NCBI RefSeq assembly: GCF_010015445.1
Contig: NC_053129.1
Location: forward strand, 14,578,249-14,642,248
Direction of reading: 5' to 3'
Length of the DNA: 64,000 bases
Source of the DNA: Perca fluviatilis
Taxonomy: Eukaryota > Chordata > Actinopteri > Perciformes > Percidae
The notes beneath the pieces were generated by a model. That model saw only the letters and a list, made by a program, of their open reading frames with translations. It was not told the DNA's origin and ran no database searches. The translations under genes and the position numbers were made by a program. This document shows, piece after piece, positions 48,197 through 60,391 of the stretch (the first letter of the stretch is position 1; the number at the start of each line of letters is the position of its first letter).

Positions 48197-48635
48197 TGCA
48201 ACAATAAACGTTGATATGTGTCATAATTAAACAAATAACCTATAGGAGCGTTTTTTTCCGGGGGTGGGGGGGGAGGACAATCTCGACTAGCATGTTCCCG
48301 GTATGCTAGCGTGTGCCCTGCAACTAGTCTCCACGCCAACAAGTCTCTAGCATCATCTTATTTCACAGTGCCACTTTCTGGTGTGAGCAGGCCTTCAAAC
48401 TGACATTTTGAAAAAATGCCAGCCAGCTATGTCTGTGTTGTTTTCATCAGAAACACCTGCTGTCTGTAGACTCGCCAGTAGTTCAATATCCAAGGACGCT
48501 CGCTTTGGTTTGTTGTAGAATCATCAATAGGCTACATATCGCTTCCCTCGCTATGCCTATCAATAAATCTATCACTGTGAGTTCTGCAGTGCAGATGGCA
48601 AAAAGCAAGCAGTCATAATGTCCAACACAGTTCAC

Positions 48636-48659
48636 TGTGTGTGTGCGTGTGTGTGTGTG

Positions 48660-48702
<43 letters not shown>
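48636..48702. repeat. (GT)n microsatellite
   Basis: GT units with two GC interruptions. Confidence 0.95.
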
Positions 48703-48704
<2 letters not shown>

Positions 48705-49179
48705 CAGATGGGGTTGGTTGAGTGGGCCAAGTCATTGATTTGACCTTTAGACAGCTGAAGTGAACTGAAATGGTTGGTGCAAAAAATAATATGAATTATT
48801 AAATAACAATAATATTGAGCACTAATATTAAAAGATGGATGAATAGATACAATAACAAAGTTTGCGTCTTGCAAAACCCCAAATTTATGCAAAGTACGAA
48901 ACTAAACGACCGAAATGCCCCTTTAAAATGTTGACTATAAAAGGGTTATGGAAAAATAAAAGACCTAGGCTATAATAACGAAGGTAAACGTAATCAATAA
49001 ATACGGCATAAGTATTGTATTCCAAATATCAATTTAGAAGACTATTTAGGAGATAAAATCCCAGAGCCATACGTGATTCTATGAGTTATGTTGACATTTA
49101 TGGTATGTAACGATAAGCAAACAAAAGGCTGGAGGAGAGAGGAGACTTTTCCTAATGCCAGCCATATTATCCAGCACAC

Positions 49180-49181
<2 letters not shown>

Positions 49182-49250
<69 letters not shown>
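49182..49250. repeat. (GA)n microsatellite
   Basis: About 34 uninterrupted GA units. Confidence 0.97.
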
Positions 49251-49253
<3 letters not shown>

Positions 49254-50249
49254 CCTATCTCAGTCCCACGATTCTTAGCCTTCAATTCGTCTCCCTAACA
49301 GCAGGAGAAACCGTGACTTCGTCAATTTGCCCGGAGACAGGGGGAGGGCATATTGCCACAGACATTAACAAGCGACTTCACCTTTTTACAACCACGGCAC
49401 CGTTTAGCTGAAACGCTCCCCAGGGCTATTAGATATTTCCCGATGAATTATATATCAGAGCTGAAGATGAAAGGACTCTGTGTGAGCCAAGAACATAGCT
49501 GTGGGACAACAAGCGGACCAGATAGGCTACTTAGGCCCGGTTAGGCTGTTTGTTTTAGTATGATCGCTCAGGGGAAATGGGAAAACTCCACTTACAGTAA
49601 AACACTTTTAGACCAGAAATGACCCAAAATCAAATCACAACATTAACAAAATACCAATTTTATCTTCATTTAGTTCAGTCTTAATAATCTTCATCGACAC
49701 CGACTTTATGTAATTGCACTAAATCACAAACAATGAGTCACACTGTCAGAAGCTCTCTGTACAATTGAGTCCAGCTATAGTCTTTAGTTAAAAAGTATTG
49801 ATTTTGGTCTTGTCTAACAAGCCAGTGTAGCCTCACAGTCTGTTCATCTGGCATGAACACTCCTAATTAGTTCTCTAACCTGCTCACTTGTTTGGGAGCA
49901 TCAACCAAGACCTTCAACCGGGGCTGCTGGGGCCAAAGTTTTGTCAAAACGGAAGGAAACCAGTTTAAAAAAAAAAAAAAAAAAAGAAGAAGAAGAAAGA
50001 AAAGAACACGCATCCACCTGGAGTTCACATGGACACACACTGAAGGGGTGTTTTAGGTGGGGGTGACAGAGAGGGGTATACACAGTAAGGTTGCAGTAAG
50101 CCTCACATTATTTTTGGTTCATGGTTTAACCCAGAAAATGTGATAAGCAACACATCATTTAGGCTGCTGTTTTTTTGTAAAAGAGAAAAAGAAGAAGAAC
50201 ATAGAATTGGTGGTGGTGGTGTAGCTACAGCTTTACGGGCCACCATTTC

Positions 50250-50268
50250 CCCCCCCCCCCCCCCCCTT
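50250..50268. repeat. Poly(C) tract
   Basis: A run of 17 or so C residues after CCACCATTT. Homopolymers of this length are often miscalled, so the exact length is uncertain. Confidence 0.85.
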
Positions 50269-50854
50269 AAATCTCGTTACACAGAATCTAACCGTGACAG
50301 ATCCCCGGGAAGTTATTTTCACCTCTCGCTACAAAACAGTGCTTCCGTTTTTCTTACTCAGCTTATTTTGACAATTAAGTCTGCAAGCTGCAGCTTAAAA
50401 CGTCCAATTCTAACTATGAGCGCGGGGCTAGATTTTATAGCCTATATATTTTGTTTTTATAATTTATGTGATCGGCATTTCAGCTCCATTGCAAGTGGTT
50501 GGCTCTGATTGGTTGCTCTCGGTCAATGCACCACACCTATAGGCTATTGACACCTCTAGAACTGTAGGCCTACATACTGGGTCCCCTGCTGGAAATAAAA
50601 TGTAGACGTATAGCTTGATTATTACTCTGTCATGTTTTATTTTGTTTTCAAATGAGAAAGAAATGGCAGCACGAAATAGTGAGGGCGCCGGTGCTGCTTT
50701 GGAGCTGATGTTGCCACCATCAGCAGGCCACTTTACTCCAGCTGCTGCGTCCTTTCACACCTCTGCACATCATATTTTCTATCATTTCCATTGGCTGCAA
50801 AAATCCTCGCAGTCTCTCTCTCTCTCTCCCTCAATAAATACTGAGCATCTCGTA

Positions 50855-50966
50855 GTATCATCCGCATCCAACAAGCTTACCCGGGAGGAAACTAATCCAA
50901 GCCGCTTGATATAACCACTCCGCCGGGAGAGGCGTTTAGAAAAAGATCTCTTAAAAACCAACTGAA
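50855..50966 (+). promoter_or_regulatory. otx2: Possible alternative non-coding first exon of the otx2-type gene
   Basis: An AATAAATAC word at about 50831-50839 could act as a weak TATA element. About 130 bp downstream a consensus donor (CTGAA|GTAAGTG, after 50966) follows GC-richer, repeat-free sequence. Otx2 genes commonly use several upstream non-coding exons. No transcript evidence is available here. Confidence 0.3.
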
Positions 50967-52018
50967 GTAAGTGACTTATTTCACTTTCGCTGTTAGAGCA
51001 GGCTAAGTAATATTTTAGTTCCAATTTATTTAAGTGAGTAAGTATTTTTTTTCTGCGATGGAAATGCAGATAGCCAACAGGGAGATAATTGGGTAGGCGT
51101 GTTTTTTAAGGAAACTTTTCTCCCTCTCGCCTATGTGGGCTGCATGCTCGGAGCAAAGGGGCATTCAACCGATTAATGCAGGCCACGACTTCAGATAATA
51201 CACTCCTCCAACTGCTGGATGTTTGACTATAGACTGTGGATGTATAGGCTATTCAGGGGAGGAATGGAAAACCTTACAGTCAAGTTGAAGGCGGACAGAA
51301 TGTGATTAATCATAAATAATATACCGTATTAAATTCAAATGTTTCACTTTATAACCAAACTGCTGTCTATAACATCAGCTATAAACTGTCTTTAAACGAA
51401 AAATGCGTTCATTTAGAAAACAAAGTTCAATGTTGAATGTGCACATTTGCATAATAACAATTACAACTTGTATTTTTTTTTTATGTTGCTGAACAATATG
51501 ACAAATGTTTACATAATGCAATGGAAACATATGAGGTCCCTTGACCGAAGCAATAATCATAATATTATTATTATTATTATTATTAATAATAATAATAACA
51601 ACCATAATCATACCAATTTAAAAGGTCCATATGAACGTGCATGTGTCAGTTTGGGAAAGTGAGTTGTAGGGTTGGTTGTGCTGGGGGGGAGGGGGGGGGG
51701 TGTTTGGGGGGTCGGTTGTCTGGCAGTCAGCTGGTTTGATAAATACAATGCCAGTCTTTGTTTTATTTTCGTGACGCAGAAAATTAAGGAGGCCTGAATG
51801 CGGAGTCGTGGCTGGCGTCCTGTAATCAGGCCAGCGCGTGCCGTCCGGATTATCTCGTTAATTTCTTACAGAAAGAAGAAGAAGAAGAAAAAAATGTCTT
51901 GTGGCCAATAATAATTAATGGCTGGGCAGGGTATTTATTATTGAACGGACTTGGAGCAACCGGTAGCCGGGGGTGAAAGAAGTGACAGATTGAGTATAGG
52001 AGTGGCCGTTATTGGCTC

Positions 52019-52081
52019 TATAAAAACGAGGGGTCCGGCTAGAGAGGAGCACCCTGGGGTCCTGGGAACTTGATTCTACAG
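52019..52081 (+). promoter_or_regulatory. otx2: TATA promoter and non-coding first exon of the otx2-type gene
   Basis: TATAAAAA at 52019-52026 lies about 30 bp before a GC-richer stretch that ends at a consensus donor (CTACAG|GTAGGTG, after 52081). A start near 52050 would give a first exon of about 30 nt. A matching acceptor (CTGCTTCAG at 53521-53529) begins the exon that contains the ATG. The fit of TATA, spacing, donor and acceptor supports the call. Confidence 0.6.
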
Positions 52082-52689
52082 GTAGGTGTCACTGGAAGCG
52101 TTACGAGAGGCCTCAGACAGCAGCAGGTCGAATATAGACCAATTAGCTTTTACTAAAAAAAAAAATATATATTAAGGCCTATTAAACATTGGATTGTGGG
52201 GGTTTTCTCCTTTAGGCCAAATAATGGCCTTAGTACCCATGGGAAATGTATATAATATATATACATCTATTGTATCATATATAATAGATTTAATATTGCA
52301 TTATAATTCATAGGTACTAGGTTGTATCTCTAATAGTCAAATAAATTAATTACACATTTAATCTCCGTTCCTAGACGTATAATATTTCTATAAAAATATA
52401 CATAAATGTTTCATTCTTGTAGTGAACCTATTATTCTTGATTTATTAAAGTATATAGGCCTATAAAGTATCCTTGTAAATATGAACCTAGGCTACATTGT
52501 TTCTCTTTTTTGCCATTGTAAAAGATTTCATAATTTTAAAGAATTGTTGCTCGATATTTTGAATAAGATGTCAATAGACCTCGTTTGAATAAAGTGGTCC
52601 TTTCACCAATAGGGTAGTCTTTTTAAAAAAAATTAAAATATGAGACTGAAATGAACTTTTTTTACTGTAAAAATGTATTGCCACAATAC

Positions 52690-52910
52690 CTGAGACCCAT
52701 TTAGCGGGCCATCTCCTTGTTTGTTTAGATTAAGATTAAGTGGTCTTCTCTAATCAACACTTCTCGATAGTCTCACCTTCCAAATCTAATTACCGGGAGC
52801 AATTCATTAGGAAAGGAGGGGGAATCGCCGCGAGGAGGGTCAATAATATGTCAGAATTCACTTTGGGGAATGCCTCCATGTTTCTAATTATTCGCTAAAG
52901 TTGTCCTTCG
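52690..52910 (+). promoter_or_regulatory. otx2: Candidate enhancer in the 5' UTR intron of the otx2-type gene
   Basis: Repeat-free stretch with clustered homeodomain-type words (TTAGATTAAGATTAAG, TCTAATCAACAC, CAAATCTAATTACCGG, GCAATTCATTAGG). The GATTAA/TAATC words resemble Otx-class sites, so self-regulation is possible. Called from motif density only. Confidence 0.3.
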
Positions 52911-53642
52911 TATTTTAATTTCGTTACATTTAAATGTACAAGGGTTTTAAGTGGAAACAAACAATGGGCCCGAGATATAGAAATGAAGATGCTCCGTTGT
53001 ATTTGAATGAGCGCTCAGTTTGCAGCATTGGCTTCTTTGTATGTTCCTTAAAGTCTTTTGTTATCAGCATTACTTATCGGTCAACAGTGGGCTTTGTTTC
53101 TGCAAATGGCCCCCCAATCAGCTGTCTATTTAGCTTCGCCTAACCTGTGGGTATATGCTAATTGAGAGCTCGGTTGGGGCCCAACGAGTGTGCGCATTTT
53201 AACGACAATGTTTTGTTTTGGTGGTACTAGGAGAGGAGTGTGTTTGGAGGGGGTGGTAAGAGGCGGGGTTATAGTAGCAGTTAGTGTGTGTGTGGGTGTG
53301 TGTGTGTGTGTGGTGGGGGTGATTGCGTAAACGCATGTCAGCCAGACAGAGCATCCTCAGTCCAGCAGGGACAGCTGGGGGTCTCCACTCGCCTTTTAAG
53401 AGCCCTGCGAGTCCGAGGACGCCCACTTCTTTAAACCCACAGCGGTGCGTAAAGGCTGCGCGTAAAACTCCGCGGACACAGACGAATCTCAACGACCTTA
53501 AAACCTTCCTGTTTTGTGTCCTGCTTCAGGTTCTGGGAGACGTGAAAGACCAAACGGAGACGCGAGAGGATTAGAACACTCTTTTGCACCCTATTTTTTT
53601 TTCTTATTTCTTCTCATTGGTGCCCCTCGTCCGGCCGCCAGC

Positions 53643-55342
53643 ATGATGTCCTATTTGAAGCAGCCGCCGTACACGGTGAACGGACTGAGTTTATCCTCAG
53701 GAGTGGATCTGCTGCATCCTTCAGTGGGATACCAAGGTAATATACTCTATATATATATAGGGTGCAACCGCTTAGAAATAAACAAAATAAGATAGCCTTC
53801 CATTCCGCGTTATGTAGGCCTATTAAATGTCCAAATGTAATGATCAACATAGATTAGCATATATTACAGGCCTTTTATTTATATTAACAACTGAGTGATG
53901 AATGGAATAAATCAAATAATCAAGCTACAGAAATTTATATTTGAGTCAGGCTGTGTTATTTCGTTTCTTATTTCCACTGTGTTTCCCCTGATTATTCCCA
54001 GGAACCCCTCGCAAACAGAGGAGAGAGAGGACGACCTTCACCCGGGCCCAGCTCGACCTGCTGGAGAGTCTGTTTAACAAGACTCGGTACCCGGACATCT
54101 TCATGAGAGAGGAGATGGCCTTAAAGATCAACCTGCCAGAGTCCCGAGTGCAGGTGAGTCTCCAACACAAACACCTAAAACCAAACACATAGTCCATTGA
54201 TGGCAGCTCGATAACTGGACATGGTCTGAGTGCGAGGCGAGACGCGCCACTTCATCCAAGTGTCCTCTTCATTGTTGGAGAAGTGTTTGATAAGTCACTT
54301 CTTGATGCGACATTTTGTCGTTTTCTGTAGGCCTATTGGATTCATATTGCGAATTTCTAATATATTATATAAAATCCCTTTATAAGTAGCTAAACCCTTA
54401 TTTGTAGAATAAAGTTTATATAGATTGACGCAATGTAAAGCCTGTAAAACTAAGTATTGAAAACGTGAAAAATATAAATGAAATGTTTGGAAAAAATAAC
54501 ATAATTTTCTGAGATGTAGCCTAAGTACAATTATTTTTTTTTATGTGGCTTTGTGATCACTTTAAATGTAACTTACAATTTCACATTAGTCTACACTGCA
54601 GGGTTTGTGGAATCTTAAATCCTGGTAACAGTAGCCTAGCCTAAAAAGAACAGAGGTGTTGTTATAGCTACATTCAATTAATTTAAACGCATTTATCTTC
54701 CAGGTATGGTTCAAAAATCGACGAGCTAAACATCGCCAACAGGCCCAGCAAACCCAAGGTGGAGTGCAGAACAAGGCAGTCAGCAAGCCGGTGAAAAAGA
54801 AGAGCTCTCCGGTCAGAGAGGCCAGCTCAGAGAGCGGAGCCAGCGGGCAGTTCACGCCGCCCTCGACCACCTCCCTCCCGGCTGTGAGCAGCAGCAGCAG
54901 CAGCGCGGCACCACCGGTATCTATCTGGAGCCCGGCCTCCATCTCCCCGCTGTCCGACCCGCTGTCTACCTCCTCCTCGTCCTGCATGCAGCGCTCCTAT
55001 CCCATGGCCTACACCCAGGCCACGGGCTACAACCAGGGCTACACGGGCTCCTCGTCCTACTTCACCGGGATGGACTGCGGCTCCTACCTTTCGCCTATGC
55101 ACCACCAGCTACCCGTCGCGGGCTCCACCATGAGTCCCATGGGCAGCAACGGGGTGTCCAGCCACCTGAGCAACGCGTCTTCCCTGTCCTCGTCGGCGTA
55201 CGGCGCGGCGGGGCTGGGCTTCAGCGGCGCCGCAGACTGCCTGGACTATAAGGACCAAACAGGCTCCTCATGGAAGCTCAATTTCAACGCGGACTGTTTG
55301 GATTACAAAGACCAAGCAGCGTGGAAATTCCAAGTATTGTGA
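53643..55342 (+). CDS. otx2: Otx2-type homeobox transcription factor, divergent homeodomain
   Basis: Three coding exons: 53643-53736, 54002-54153, 54704-55342. They total 885 nt, or 294 aa. The start [20 protein letters not shown] is the OTX N-terminus. The K50 paired-class homeodomain spans residues 37-96, split after VQ at the position typical of OTX genes (152-nt middle exon). The specificity Lys is in VWFKNRRAK. The Ser-rich part contains [13 protein letters not shown], and two C-terminal OTX tail repeats (DCLDYKDQ, twice) end WKFQVL. OTX2 patterns head, forebrain and eye. Against the near-invariant OTX2 homeodomain I recall, this copy differs at positions 15 (Leu), 18 (Ser), 21 (Asn), 34 (Met) and 56 (His, normally Cys). 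The naa30-armh4-actr10 neighbourhood fits the otx2 locus. The divergence suggests a fish-specific otx2 duplicate (an otx2a-type copy) rather than crx or otx1. Confidence 0.93.
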
Positions 55343-56215
55343 GAGGAGAGAATTCAAAGGGACAATATTCACAAACTGCAGACTATACAGGCAAATTATA
55401 AACCCAAGCTTGGGAGCAGAAAGTGCGGCGTGTTTCCACCACCACCACAGGCCCCAACTTCTACCTCGGGCAGAGCAGAACGGGAGTGCCGGCCGGTTGT
55501 CTCACATGTTGGGTTAATTTATTGAACATTCAGACTTATTTCTCCCCAACTTTGATCAAGGACATGGAACAAATGTGTTGACCAAAAGGAAGAAAAAAAA
55601 AGGATCAAAAGAGCGAAAGATCCAAGCCTAAGTTGGTTGAGTTTGAGGAATAGTACCGTTTTTTTTAAGCTCCTTAAAGACTCCCCTCTCTTGTCTTTTC
55701 TTTTTATTTTGTTGGCACGCTGAAGGGCCCCTTTGATCAAAGCGTTGTGTGTGTGTGTGTGTGTTGTAGAGAGTGAGTGTGTGAGAGAGAGAGGCTCTGA
55801 CATGAACCTGGATGCACTATTAATTTATAAGAAATGTTTAAAACTAGTTTTAAGAGACAATCAATCCGTTTGCGTGTGCTCATAAATGTCCCTTATGTGT
55901 TTTTGAATTATTTCCCCCCATGTGTTAGATTTCTTTAAAAAAAAAAAAAAAAATGTGATTCTTTGTACTACCCTGTATGCAGTTTTGCTTTGCGCCATAA
56001 ATGCGCCACAAACCCAGCTGTGAATTTGATAGATTTATTTCCATGTCTCGAGTGTTAAATGATAAATTATTATTAGGACATATTAGGTGAATTAAATAGG
56101 GACTGCAGAGTCAATCAAGCCAGCAGCCAGCAAGGTCCACTTGAGCTGTAAAGTGATGCGAGAAGGCCACAAACACACTAAACAACAATAAAGACCACTT
56201 GACCTGACCCAACAC
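55343..56215 (+). other. otx2: 3' UTR of the otx2-type gene
   Basis: Non-coding sequence with a short (GT)n at 55745-55763 and poly(A) at about 55935. It ends at AATAAA 56187-56192, giving a 3' UTR of about 0.85 kb. Confidence 0.6.
56187..56192 (+). terminator. otx2: Poly(A) signal AATAAA, otx2-type gene
   Basis: First AATAAA downstream of the stop codon, 845 bp away, in AACAATAAAGACC context. Confidence 0.5.
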
Positions 56216-56923
56216 TGTGGCTGCATGTGTAAATCCATCTTCTGTGTTTCTTCCTGTTTGTATCACCTGTTTTTGCACACAACACACCACAACATGCCAA
56301 CAAGCCTGAGGAGGGAACCCCATCTCATTTTACCCACATGTTTAATCAGGCTATTACACTTTTTGGTATGGCATAAATATATTAGATTAAAGTGTCAGTA
56401 GTGCCCAATTCATCCTTGTGAGTGATCACCAAAATGTCATTATAAGTTACCCACTTTTTTATGTTTCTACTACATCACTAGAGTCTGGGATTTGTGTCCA
56501 GGCTGGGAGGAATGTGAATTATGTGAGAGCTATGTTAATCCCGTCTCATAAAGAGGATAATCCAACATTTTTATTGACGGCTGCTCTTTGGTTCAGGGCG
56601 CACCGCTGGCCAGTTCACACGGAGAAAATGTGAAATGAGCTCTGCTGCTCAGTCCAGGGGCAAACATGCGTTTAAAGACTAAAAGTTATACATCAAAGAA
56701 AACAGCAGAAAACGTGGAGGTTAAGGCTCCAAACAATAAGTCAATATGTGACGCTAATAACAGCAAACTGGGTAAAATGTAGGCTAATTTAACCTGCAGT
56801 ACATTTTCAGAAAAAGACATCACAAAATCAATTTGCAGATGGGTGATTGAGCTAAAACTTTTAGTTCTCAGATATTACCTTGTATATACTTGGCTAATAT
56901 CAAAATCATCAACTTCAAAAGTT

Positions 56924-56962
56924 TCTGCTTCTCAGCCTTTTGTCAAAATCAGTGTTATCTGC
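56924..56962 (+). pseudogene. Possible U2 snRNA 5' fragment
   Basis: TCTGCTTCTCAGCCTTTTG is followed by TCAAAATCAGTGTTATCTG. This tracks the vertebrate U2 snRNA 5' end (ATCGCTTCTCGGCCTTTTGG, then CTAAGATCAAGTGTAGTATC) with several mismatches and small gaps. Homology stops within about 40 nt, before the Sm site. If real it is a truncated retro-copy and not a functional snRNA gene. Confidence 0.4.
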
Positions 56963-57035
56963 TGCAGGGGTTGTCCTGCATTGCACATATGAATTAGTGT
57001 GGGCATAAAGCAGGCAGCCTCTTTGGGGTTTTAGG

Positions 57036-57037
<2 letters not shown>

Positions 57038-57088
<51 letters not shown>
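57038..57088. repeat. (GA)n microsatellite
   Basis: About 25 GA units after a short G run. Confidence 0.97.
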
Positions 57089-57089
<1 letters not shown>

Positions 57090-57633
57090 ATGTGAGGGAG
57101 CAGGTCCAGGGGCTCGTGCATGGATGAAAGAAGACGAAGAAGGCTCGTGCTATCGGTCTAATTAGGATGTGACAGGAGAGGCTTCTAATAACTCTGACGT
57201 GACTTTTTGCTGCCGTTGAAGTGCTTTGTTGTCTATTTGACCCCCAATTACCGAATGACACACACAATTACAGAGCGACAGCGTGCACTCTATTAAACAT
57301 GACTGTAAATGTAGCCTATTAGATTTTTTTAAATTTTTTTTTTATGCAAGACAGTGGATAATATGTTTTTTATCGGTTACATTTGTAATCACAAAGGATT
57401 TGAAGTTGGCACAAGCATTAACATGTTAGATCACGTTAAAATCTCGACCTAAATAAAGACAAGATGAATTATGACAAATACATTAAAAAAACAGCTGCAA
57501 AGGTCATGTGTAGGCTATAGTTGGAGGAAGAAAACAATAATTCATATGAAAAAATAGGAAAAACAATTTCCTATTGATATAATCTGAGCCATATGGCTAT
57601 AGGCTAATTTATGGGGGGGAGGGGGCTTCCAGT

Positions 57634-57647
57634 CCCATCTAGTGGTT
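57634..57647 (-). promoter_or_regulatory. CTCF-like site
   Basis: Read on the minus strand this is CCACTAGATGGGAC, one mismatch from the CTCF core consensus. It faces the site at 48183-48196 across the otx2-type gene. Binding is inferred. Confidence 0.3.
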
Positions 57648-58143
57648 CTAGATTAATAAAACAATCTAATCCATGTCCATAAAGATTAGAGCTCTTGCAT
57701 TTTACTCGTGACAAGTGCTGTGATAAAACATTACAGTCAAATAAAACTTGCAGTAAACACGCTGAACTACCCTACGTATGTTTTTGGTCACATGTTTTGC
57801 TTGCTACAGTGGTAGAAATATGTTTTTGTTTAATGTCCTGGTCAAAGCTTCAACAGGTTCATTAAATGTCAGCGGAGAGCAGTAAGTCAGTCAGTCTTCC
57901 AGCAGCAGGAGGACCAGGGGCCCCCAGAGCCCCCGAGTATCCATTCGGTTTTAATTAAGCACAAGCGGCACTGAGGGGGACATATGGGTCCGGCAGACGC
58001 GCTGCAGTAATCCTCTCATCGCATTTGAGGATGTTAAACAATAAAAAAAGAGCCTCAGAAGCCTCTCCTTGGCTGAAGCGACCGCACATTTTGTCGATCG
58101 TCGCCCCGAGGCAGGGCTTTCCCAAAGCGGCACCACTTCACCT

Positions 58144-58173
58144 CGGCCGGGGATTTCCAGGTTTCCCCGGCCG
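58144..58173. repeat. GC-rich perfect inverted repeat
   Basis: CGGCCGGGGA at 58144-58153 and TCCCCGGCCG at 58164-58173 pair exactly around TTTCCAGGTT. It lies in a locally CpG-rich patch (about 58070-58230) within AT-rich flank. Confidence 0.7.
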
Positions 58174-58239
58174 GGGGGAGAGGGGGTCCGACCGACGCTG
58201 GAGGGGCGCGTCTCGGTCTGGCTCCACAGCAGGGATGGG

Positions 58240-60385
58240 CCTCAAAACTACATACAATACTTTACTCCGGTTTTACTGGTGACAAACAAATGTAACACAA
58301 GCACATAAATATAGATGAAGATACTTCTAATTTGAAATAGCATCCTGCTGTATTAGTGACACTGTTTTTTTCTTTGCTGCGGGATGCCGAAACAGTCAAG
58401 TCAACGTTATTGTCAATTCTGCAATATGTGGCAGACATACAGAGCAACTGAAAATACGTTTCTCTCCGACCCGACAATTTAGCTGCATGAAGCACGCAGT
58501 GATGGAGCATATATCTAGCCATAGTGCATGTGTTTAACCAACTTATCTCTCATGGTAAAATATTCAAATATCGTTCTCAAATGGCTTTGGAGTTTCTGTG
58601 AGACATAACAGCCGTATAGGCTTTATTTGTTAATGGCCCAATAATATAGTCTACTGTACAGTATATTGTCGGCCTACTATATAATAGGCTACTGGTCACA
58701 TCAGTGTACTTTTCTATATATACAGTATTAAGGCTACTAGTTTTATTTCAGTCTCTATAGTCAGCTTTTGAGTTATTAAATATTTCTTATTTATGACTTT
58801 TTATTGTATTTAGCTTTCTTTTCCTAATTTGCTTCATAATGTATTTGACAGTTTCAACACTGCATTTTCATACAGGTTTTAATAAAGATCAAAAGAACAT
58901 GATTCTTAAAGATATATCAATATGTGCATTGTAAAGGAGGCATAAAGAGGCTATCATTTAATATTTGCATTTTGCAATATTTAATATACTATTGCAGGCT
59001 ATCTGTGTACTATAGGCTATATTTAAGCTATAATAATAATAATAATCATAATAATATGATAATTTTAGCTTGGAAAGATGCATGATTTGATCTGTCTTTC
59101 AGTACAGGTGTGGCCAATAAAGTATTGCATTAGCATTACCCCACATGATTTTTTCTGCTAATATAGAATTGGGATTTTTGTGATCTTTTTAGACCCTATC
59201 ACTATTACATCACTTATATGTCAAATTAGCAATTGAATAGAATCACTTAAAACCATAGGCATGTCTCAAAAGTTCTATCTGTTTTGCATCTGAATCCAAC
59301 TAAATCCACATTAGTAATGGCTGATTTAGATGTAAAAAATATTGCAGATTGGCTTTGTATCAGCTTTGAAAAACAACATCACACATCCTGTTTTTGCTGC
59401 TCTTTTAGTACATGGACTGATTGTTTTTTCATCAGACCAACATAACGGGCCTATTGGGAACAAACCAATATGTCAGTTATTGTCTGGAGAGAGGGAAGGC
59501 ATGACATAAAACATCAAGAAACGTTTATGAGGAACAATTCATGATTTAAACAAGCCTATCAGAGGTAATTTTAAATAGGCTATGCTATTATCAGCTGTAC
59601 AATGTCACTGACAGCAGGCCCGACAGGCATACAACTTTGTTTTTGTTTTTAAATAAAGAATTAGTGAAAGTACCGGGGCAGCAGGGCAACAATCCTGCAT
59701 ATTTGAATACAGTAACCGCTATTTGGTAAAGTGGGATATGGACAGCAGTTGCATAAAATAAGCACAAGATGAACCGAATGTAGGTTCTTTTATGAAGAAA
59801 ATGAGGGATAAACGGCCAATTTTGTTGGTGAGAAATGAACTGAAGACTATTGTTATGCATAAGCATGTGTCCTACATTCCCAGAGAGACGATGTCTATCG
59901 CATATCAACACATACATAATTAATCCGCAACAACAACATCTCATTTAAATGAATGAAACAATAGTGTTTCTGTACTCCTGTCAGACTGGCGGTTGAAGAA
60001 TATGGTAAATGGTTAAAAGTGCACAGCCTTAACTCTTTATGACCTTCTCTATCTGTGTTAAGCCATGTCATGTTAAGAGTGATTTCATCTGATGGATTAC
60101 ACAATTTGATGAGATTAAACTCAATTCTATCAGATGCACACAGTAAATGTTACCATGTGATGTTTTAATGGGACTTAAAGCAGCGCAAAAATGTTCTTTT
60201 AATTGGAATCCAGGAATGCCACGGGGCTGTTGATGAAGAGAACTCATTTGGCTCTAATGTAAAACATTGTCTTGCACATTTGGAAATTGTTTCTTGAAAA
60301 AGAGGCACAGAAAGGGAAGCAGAGCTCTAGGGGAAAGGGTTTCTGGAGTTGTTCAAACTGTAAAAGTCACTGTTGCTTTAAAAGC
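58240..60385. other. AT-rich intergenic DNA, nothing recognised
   Basis: No gene or full transposon is seen. Short AT-rich simple repeats occur at about 59032-59060. Confidence 0.45.
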
Positions 60386-60391
60386 TTAGCA

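Noticed and set aside
49079..49411. Arg-Glu repeat protein
   Set aside because: It is a translation of a (GA)n microsatellite.
54586..55105. Minus-strand frames opposite otx2 exon 3
   Set aside because: They are shadows of the Ser/Ala-rich OTX C-terminus.
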